Below are positions 6,632 to 10,406 of a DNA stretch of 10,406 nt, piece by piece. Numbering within the stretch: position 1 is the stretch's first letter; each line of letters begins with the position of its first letter. The notes under the pieces were generated by a model. It was not told the origin of the DNA, did not search any database, and saw nothing but the letters and a program-made list of their open reading frames with translations. Made by a program: the position numbers and the translations under genes. Source of the DNA: Hyphomicrobiales bacterium (lineage in GTDB: Bacteria; Pseudomonadota; Alphaproteobacteria; Rhizobiales; HXMU1428-3); assembly GCA_021775385.1 (NCBI GenBank), contig JAJFHW010000354.1, positions 1 to 10,406 of the forward strand, written 5' to 3'.

Positions 6632-9600
6632 TTAAATTTTCCTGTTGTAATTGGCTAAGATAATGATAAGCGCTATTTCGTTTTGGTTGCCAAAGGCCGC
6701 GCTCTATTGCGTACTGGAATTGTTTTGCGATCTCTTCCATAGCGGGTTTGTTGGCATTTTGCAAAAAGTTGCGCACGTCTTCATCAACTAAATAAGCTTC
6801 AAAAAGACTTTCAAAGTGATGTTCTTCAACGGCGTTCGTAAGACTAGCAAACGCGCTTAGATTTGTAACGGTGGCCAGAATTTCGCTTGCTCCTTTGGCA
6901 CCGTGACGCTGGATGGATTTGATCCATTTTGGATTTGCTGCACGCCCGCGTACAATTTTTGCTATTTCTTCGCTTAGGGTTTGAACTTTTGGATTTTCTG
7001 GGTTGCTATGATCGTTATGATAAATTTCCGGAGCTTTGCCACTTACGCTTTCAACTGATGCAGAGAGACCGCCTTCAAATTGGTAAAAATCTTCACTATC
7101 GAGAATATCAAATTCTCTTGTGTCCTGGTTATGAACAACGAGATTAGTTGATTTTAAAAGAGCTTTGAAATGTTCAAGAGCTTCTTTACCGTCTGTTTCA
7201 TTCTCTTTTGCTTGACCATAGGTGAAAGCGCTTGATTTTATATATTGGTCAGCCAGGTCTTCTCTGGTTGTCCATTGGCCTGAATGAACCATGTCTTTTA
7301 AGCCGGCGCCATAGCTCATGTGGGCTGAGCCGAAAATACGGGCTTTTGCTTTTTTGTCTGCGTCTGATTTTGATAACCCTTCACTTTGAAGGATTTCTTT
7401 TTGTTTTAAGTAGGCTGCCCGCAGGGGGTTTGCATTTTCATTTTCATCTAAGTCAGCCACGGCATTAATGGCACTTTGTAATAGATCAATTTGAGCTGGG
7501 AATGCATCGCGGAAAAAGCCTGAAATACGTAATAAAAGGTCCACTCTTGGTCTGTTTAATTCAGACAAGGGAATGATTTCGAAACCAGTGACGCGGCGTG
7601 AGGCACTATCCCATGTTGGTCTTGTGCCGATGAAGGCTAGAGCTTGTGCGATGTCATCGCCGCCTGTGCGCATGTTTGAAGTACCCCAGGCTGAGAGGGC
7701 AATTTGTTTTGGCCATTCGCCATTACTCTGTGTGAAAGCTTTGATAACTGTTTCAGCTGATTGTTTACCCAAACGCCAGGCGGTTTCTGTTGGGATGGTT
7801 CTATTGTCAATGGTGTAGAAATTGCGCCCCGTTGGGAGCACATCTAAGCGGCCACGAGTTGGGGCGCCTGATGGACCAGGCTCGATGAATTTTCCATCAA
7901 GTGCTCTTAGTACGCCTTCAATTTCTTTTACCGCGCATGTTTCTAGCATTGGGCTTAGGTGTGTATGGATATACTCCAGAACGGGAATGGTTTCTGGCCA
8001 TTCTGTTTTTGCTGATGTTGGATTTGGAGAAATTGTACCATTGACCAATTGTTCGGCCAAGATTTCCAATCTCTCAACAGTGTCTCCATTTGTGCGCCAA
8101 TTGTCTTCTAGCAAGTTTACTAAATTTTCTGGCTTTGGGCCTTGCCAGGGAGTGGTCATGTCAGTGATTAACGGATCAAAGTGTAAATCTAGATCATTGG
8201 CGAGAGCACGAAGGAGTGACTGATGTTTTGAGTACTTGGTTGTGGAGATTTCTCCGTCAACTTCTTTACGTACTTCAACTTTTTCTTTTACTTCACTACG
8301 CGGTAACCTAGTTAAGGCCAATAGGAGGTTTGTTTTTTGCTCACCCTTTGGGGCTTCACCAAAAATATGTAAGCCATCACGAATTTGAAGTTCTTTCAGT
8401 TCGCATAAGAAATTATCTAGTTTTTGCAATTTGGTGTCATCGCAATCGCTCGCTTTAATATCACAATCTTTAGAGAGCCCGATTGATTGAGCAAGACTAA
8501 TGATATCTTCACCTAATATTTTTGTGCGTCTCGGGTCTACACCGGCTGCTTCATAATATTCATCGACGAGGCACTCTAAGTCTTTTAAGGGGCCGTAACT
8601 TTCAGCTCTTGTCAGCGGTGGCGTGAGGTGATCAATGATGACTGCGCTGGTTCTGCGTTTGGCTTGCGCCCCTTCGCCTGGGTCGTTTACAATAAAGGGA
8701 TAAATATGAGGAATGGCCCCCAAGACCGCTTCAGGTGCGCAGCTTTTGGAGAGGGCGAGTGCTTTGCCGGGGAGCCATTCTAGATTGCCATGTTTGCCCA
8801 TATGGATGATGGCATCCATATTAAACTCTTCTTTTAGCCAAAAATAAAAGGCGAGATATTCATGAGTTGGTGGAATGGTTGCATCATGATGGGAAAGTTT
8901 GGCGTCGAGCCCACTGCCGCGCCCGGGCTGTACACCAACGACGATAGACCCAAGTGAAATGGTGCGGATTAGGAAGCAGTTGTTTTCTGAATTAAATGAT
9001 GGGTCTTTTTCTGGCTTGCCCCACCGCTCAATAATTTCATCTTTGAACGTTTCATCTAGTTTGTCCCAGGCTTTTTGATACTCATTTAATTTGTACTGAT
9101 GCCATTTGGTTTTGTCAGCTGTGGCATGTTGTAATTTTTTGATGAGCTCATCGCCATTTACTGGAATCTTGTTGAGCTCATAACCTGCATGTTTCATGGC
9201 TTCTAGCAGTTTGATTGTGCCAGCTGGTGTGTCTAGCCCGACACCATTGGCGATGCGGCCATCGTTTGATGGGTAATTAGACAGAATGAGGGCGACTTTG
9301 CGGTTCTCTATCTCAGTGTTTAGTAGTTTCGTCCAGCTTGCCGCTAACTGCGCGACGAATTCGGTTCTGTCTGGTTCAGCTTTATGACCAACTAGCGAAG
9401 TTTCAACATTTTCGTCGTGCCCGAAGTCAGATTTGAATGAAATGGCTCTTGTTGTTATGCGGCCATCAAGTTCGGGCAAGGTGACATTCATTGCAATGTC
9501 TCTTGAGATAAGCCCTCTTGGATTGTCTTGCCATGTGTCTTTGTTTGAACCGGAAAGAATTGCCTGTAAAACAGGGCTCTCTGATCTATCAAGAATAGTG

Positions 9601-10406
9601 CCTTGCCAAGTTTGTCCTGGTTTGGAAATGGCAAAGCTTGTGGTGTTGATGATGGTTGCCGGTTTTGCATCATCGAAAATTTGAGTGATGATGTCTTTGG
9701 CTGTTTGATCTTTTAAACTGCTTGCGAAGATAGGCAGAGGGTTAAGGCCTTGTTTAATAAGATCCTTTATCAGTTGATCAATTGGCTCTAAATCACCAGA
9801 TTGCAGTAGTGCGCGGTAGAAGGTAATGGCACATATTTGTGGGGCTTCAGATTGACCTCTCTCTAAGTGCTCCTTCGGTTGCCCACCAGCAACCGTCGCG
9901 GCAACCGCGCTTTTAAGTGGCGCTTTAGATTGCCTACGAGCAACCGCGTTTTTTTTAGTTTCCCAGATTTTTTTTAAGTCTTCGACAGATTTAATGGTTT
10001 GGCCTGGCCAGTAAATGCCTGCTTTGGGCAATGGCCTTGCAGAGATTGGTTTTTTCGCTTTGTCTGGCTCGATGATGTAGGCGCAATGGTTTAAAAAATT
10101 GCTGTAATTTTCTGGGCCACCTTCGATGAGGTATGACCAGAGTTGATCTGTGGTTTCCTGATCGATAGTGGAGTAAGCGTCTAAGGTCTCGTCTTTATAA
10201 GCTGAGCCTGACATGACGCTGAGTTTGATGTTATTCCCTCGGCAGAGGCGCGTTAATTCATCGAGGCCATATTGCCAATAAGATGGACCACCGAGAACAC
10301 GCACAATGATGAGCTTGGCATGTTTTAAAGTTTGCTCGATATAAAGATCAATCGAGTAATTATGGTTTAGATTCAGTAAGTTAGCCAGTCTAAGAGTTTT
10401 TTGTTG
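6615..10406 (-). CDS. cobN: Cobaltochelatase subunit CobN, 5' end beyond right edge
   Basis: Large subunit of the ATP-dependent aerobic cobaltochelatase, which inserts Co2+ into hydrogenobyrinic acid a,c-diamide together with CobS and CobT (not in this window). 1263 codons are visible before the TGA. The frame stays open to the right edge and reads RLANLLNLNHNYSIDLYIEQ just inside it, matching the normal CobN N-terminal region. The real start therefore lies outside, and the GTG at 10304 is an internal valine codon. The CobN/BchH core is plain: IVVGVQPGRGSGLDAKLSHHD, IIHMGKHGNLEWLPGKALAL (near visible residue 535), IVNDPGEGAQAKRRTSAVII, SAWGTSNMRTGGDD, and the ending GLWQPKRNSAYHYL. A linker near visible residues 153-188 is expanded by a repeat-rich insertion (listed separately). 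The gene overlaps cobO by 17 bases and probably leads a cobN-cobO-cobQ operon. Confidence 0.96.
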   Translation of the reverse strand, partial: QQKTLRLANLLNLNHNYSIDLYIEQTLKHAKLIIVRVLGGPSYWQYGLDELTRLCRGNNIKLSVMSGSAYKDETLDAYSTIDQETTDQLWSYLIEGGPENYSNFLNHCAYIIEPDKAKKPISARPLPKAGIYWPGQTIKSVEDLKKIWETKKNAVARRQSKAPLKSAVAATVAGGQPKEHLERGQSEAPQICAITFYRALLQSGDLEPIDQLIKDLIKQGLNPLPIFASSLKDQTAKDIITQIFDDAKPATIINTTSFAISKPGQTWQGTILDRSESPVLQAILSGSNKDTWQDNPRGLISRDIAMNVTLPELDGRITTRAISFKSDFGHDENVETSLVGHKAEPDRTEFVAQLAASWTKLLNTEIENRKVALILSNYPSNDGRIANGVGLDTPAGTIKLLEAMKHAGYELNKIPVNGDELIKKLQHATADKTKWHQYKLNEYQKAWDKLDETFKDEIIERWGKPEKDPSFNSENNCFLIRTISLGSIVVGVQPGRGSGLDAKLSHHDATIPPTHEYLAFYFWLKEEFNMDAIIHMGKHGNLEWLPGKALALSKSCAPEAVLGAIPHIYPFIVNDPGEGAQAKRRTSAVIIDHLTPPLTRAESYGPLKDLECLVDEYYEAAGVDPRRTKILGEDIISLAQSIGLSKDCDIKASDCDDTKLQKLDNFLCELKELQIRDGLHIFGEAPKGEQKTNLLLALTRLPRSEVKEKVEVRKEVDGEISTTKYSKHQSLLRALANDLDLHFDPLITDMTTPWQGPKPENLVNLLEDNWRTNGDTVERLEILAEQLVNGTISPNPTSAKTEWPETIPVLEYIHTHLSPMLETCAVKEIEGVLRALDGKFIEPGPSGAPTRGRLDVLPTGRNFYTIDNRTIPTETAWRLGKQSAETVIKAFTQSNGEWPKQIALSAWGTSNMRTGGDDIAQALAFIGTRPTWDSASRRVTGFEIIPLSELNRPRVDLLLRISGFFRDAFPAQIDLLQSAINAVADLDENENANPLRAAYLKQKEILQSEGLSKSDADKKAKARIFGSAHMSYGAGLKDMVHSGQWTTREDLADQYIKSSAFTYGQAKENETDGKEALEHFKALLKSTNLVVHNQDTREFDILDSEDFYQFEGGLSASVESVSGKAPEIYHNDHSNPENPKVQTLSEEIAKIVRGRAANPKWIKSIQRHGAKGASEILATVTNLSAFASLTNAVEEHHFESLFEAYLVDEDVRNFLQNANKPAMEEIAKQFQYAIERGLWQPKRNSAYHYLSQLQQENLNEQTN
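6638..6643 (-). promoter_or_regulatory. Shine-Dalgarno of cobO inside the cobN coding end
   Basis: Read on the minus strand, AGGAAA stands six bases before the cobO ATG (6631). It is the clearest ribosome binding site in the window. It lies within the last codons of cobN, whose TGA (6615-6617) falls after the cobO start. The arrangement supports translational coupling of the two genes and fixes the cobO start. Confidence 0.65.
9841..9950 (-). repeat. Palindromic repeat cluster inserted in frame in cobN
   Basis: A GC-rich patch in an AT-rich gene. On the coding strand, a unit beginning GTTGCTCGTAGGCAATCT (9944 down to 9911) recurs as GTTGCTGGTGGGCAACCG (9893 down to 9861), about 25 of 33 aligned bases equal with one gap. 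A shorter third copy, GGTCAATCTGAAGCCCC, lies at 9857-9841. Plus-strand palindromes are CGGTTGC/GCAACCG around a 6-base loop (9876-9895), GATTGC/GCAACC around a 6-base loop with one mismatch (9928-9945), and a larger stem GGCAACC/GATTGCC (9900-9934, one G-T type pair) enclosing GCGC/GCGC. The protein shows the same pattern: RRQSKAPL, GGQPKEHL and RGQSEAPQ. The frame stays open throughout. It falls between the conserved KAGIYWPGQ and AITFYRALL blocks, where CobN proteins normally have a short linker. Confidence 0.7.

Noticed and set aside
7822..8223. 133-residue open frame on the plus strand inside cobN
   Set aside because: It lies antisense to a strongly conserved gene, its translation resembles no family I know, and no ribosome site is evident. 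The same applies to the other antisense frames across cobN, cobQ, cobB and cobC.
9841..9950. CRISPR array in the repeat-rich part of cobN
   Set aside because: The repeats are few, degenerate and unequally spaced (about 51 and 27 bases). They encode protein in frame and lack unique spacers of constant length.
10302..10304. GTG as the start of cobN
   Set aside because: The frame continues open to the right edge and the upstream translation (LRLANLLNLNHNYSIDLYIE) matches conserved CobN sequence, so this is an internal valine codon.

Overview
The window is a cobalamin (vitamin B12) biosynthesis locus of the aerobic type, seen almost without interruption from edge to edge. The gene set (cobK, cobB, cobC, cbiB/cobD, cobQ, cobO and the large cobaltochelatase subunit gene cobN) and the protein sequences point to an alphaproteobacterium, probably in or near the Hyphomicrobiales. 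The DNA is AT-rich for that group (low-40s percent GC by eye), as in some marine lineages. The lineage call is an inference from protein style, not from a marker gene.

Layout from left to right: the 5' part of cobK on the minus strand, running off the left edge; a divergent spacer of about 200 bases; cobB on the plus strand; a small DUF1636-type cysteine-rich protein on the minus strand whose stop codon overlaps that of cobB; a 146-base divergent spacer; cobC and cbiB on the plus strand, probably one transcript; then, convergent with them, the minus-strand run cobN > cobO > cobQ, with cobN entering from the right edge without its start. There is no gene-free stretch above 300 bases and no tRNA, rRNA, CRISPR array or insertion sequence. 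No cobalamin riboswitch is visible in any leader inside the window.

In pathway order: CobK reduces precorrin-6A; CobB amidates hydrogenobyrinic acid at side chains a and c; CobN, with CobS and CobT encoded elsewhere, inserts cobalt; CobO adenosylates the corrin; CobQ amidates side chains b, d, e and g; CobC makes the aminopropanol phosphate arm; CbiB attaches it. The small DUF1636 protein has an unknown role and may be an iron-sulfur or metal-binding partner.

The least ordinary feature is inside cobN. A linker of the protein is expanded by about 35 residues encoded by a GC-rich, palindrome-filled patch with two or three degenerate repeat units (about 9841-9950). It looks like an in-frame intragenic palindromic repeat. 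Nothing else suggests a new system; most of the window is a standard, intact B12 locus.
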